Assembly: GCA_020718525.1 (NCBI GenBank)
Contig: DYRX01000294.1
Location: forward strand, 1-5,019
Direction: 5' to 3'
From: Victivallis vadensis
GTDB taxonomy: Bacteria > Verrucomicrobiota > Lentisphaeria > Victivallales > GWF2-50-93
Length of the DNA: 5,019 bases
Shown here: positions 4,995-5,019 of the stretch, in pieces
How positions within the stretch are numbered: position 1 is the first letter of the stretch
Layout: each line of letters opens with the position of its first letter
Position numbers and translations under genes: made by a program
The notes under the pieces: generated by a model
The model's input: only the letters and a program-made list of their open reading frames with translations
Database searches by the model: none
What the model was told of the DNA's origin: nothing

Positions 4995-5019
4995 TTCACC
5001 GCAAGGCAACTGCTTAGGG

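Overview
The window (about 5 kb, GC content near 50% by eye) holds four complete genes arranged as two divergent pairs around an AT-rich intergenic region at 2565-2836. The left pair is on the minus strand: a fusion of a HypC-type hydrogenase-maturation domain to a HydE-type radical SAM enzyme (1218-2564), followed 211 bp downstream by a UbiA-superfamily membrane prenyltransferase (77-1006). The right pair is on the plus strand: an NAD(P)-binding medium-chain dehydrogenase/reductase without the usual catalytic cysteine (2837-3817), then a Gfo/Idh/MocA-family oxidoreductase (3859-4845), closed by a probable hairpin terminator near 4902-4941.

The organism is a bacterium with ordinary Shine-Dalgarno sites and sigma-70-like promoter hexamers. 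A HydE-type maturase points to an anaerobic or fermentative lifestyle. Paired MDR and Gfo/Idh/MocA oxidoreductases are common in sugar-degrading anaerobes such as Lentisphaerota/Verrucomicrobiota, but that placement is a guess. Nothing in the window (no rRNA, tRNA or marker gene) fixes the phylum.

The most unusual gene is the HypC-HydE fusion. HypC carries the Fe(CN)2CO unit in [NiFe]-hydrogenase assembly. HydE is a radical SAM enzyme that processes an Fe-CO-CN-cysteine synthon in [FeFe]-hydrogenase assembly. One polypeptide joining the two suggests an iron-carrier domain feeding a radical SAM active site. The start codon preceded by a Shine-Dalgarno site gives an N-terminal Met-Cys, which HypC chemistry requires. 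However, the second conserved HypC residue (His) is Gln, and the HydE part lacks the accessory C-terminal cysteines, so the substrate may differ from that of canonical HydE. No hydrogenase, HydF or HydG gene lies in the window.

The UbiA protein keeps the first Asp-rich motif but has a degenerate second one, as I recall for EboC-type members. It appears to have its own promoter. The right-hand pair looks like a sugar or cyclitol oxidoreductase operon and resembles a split version of the known fused bi-domain oxidoreductases. No mobile element, CRISPR array or RNA gene was found.
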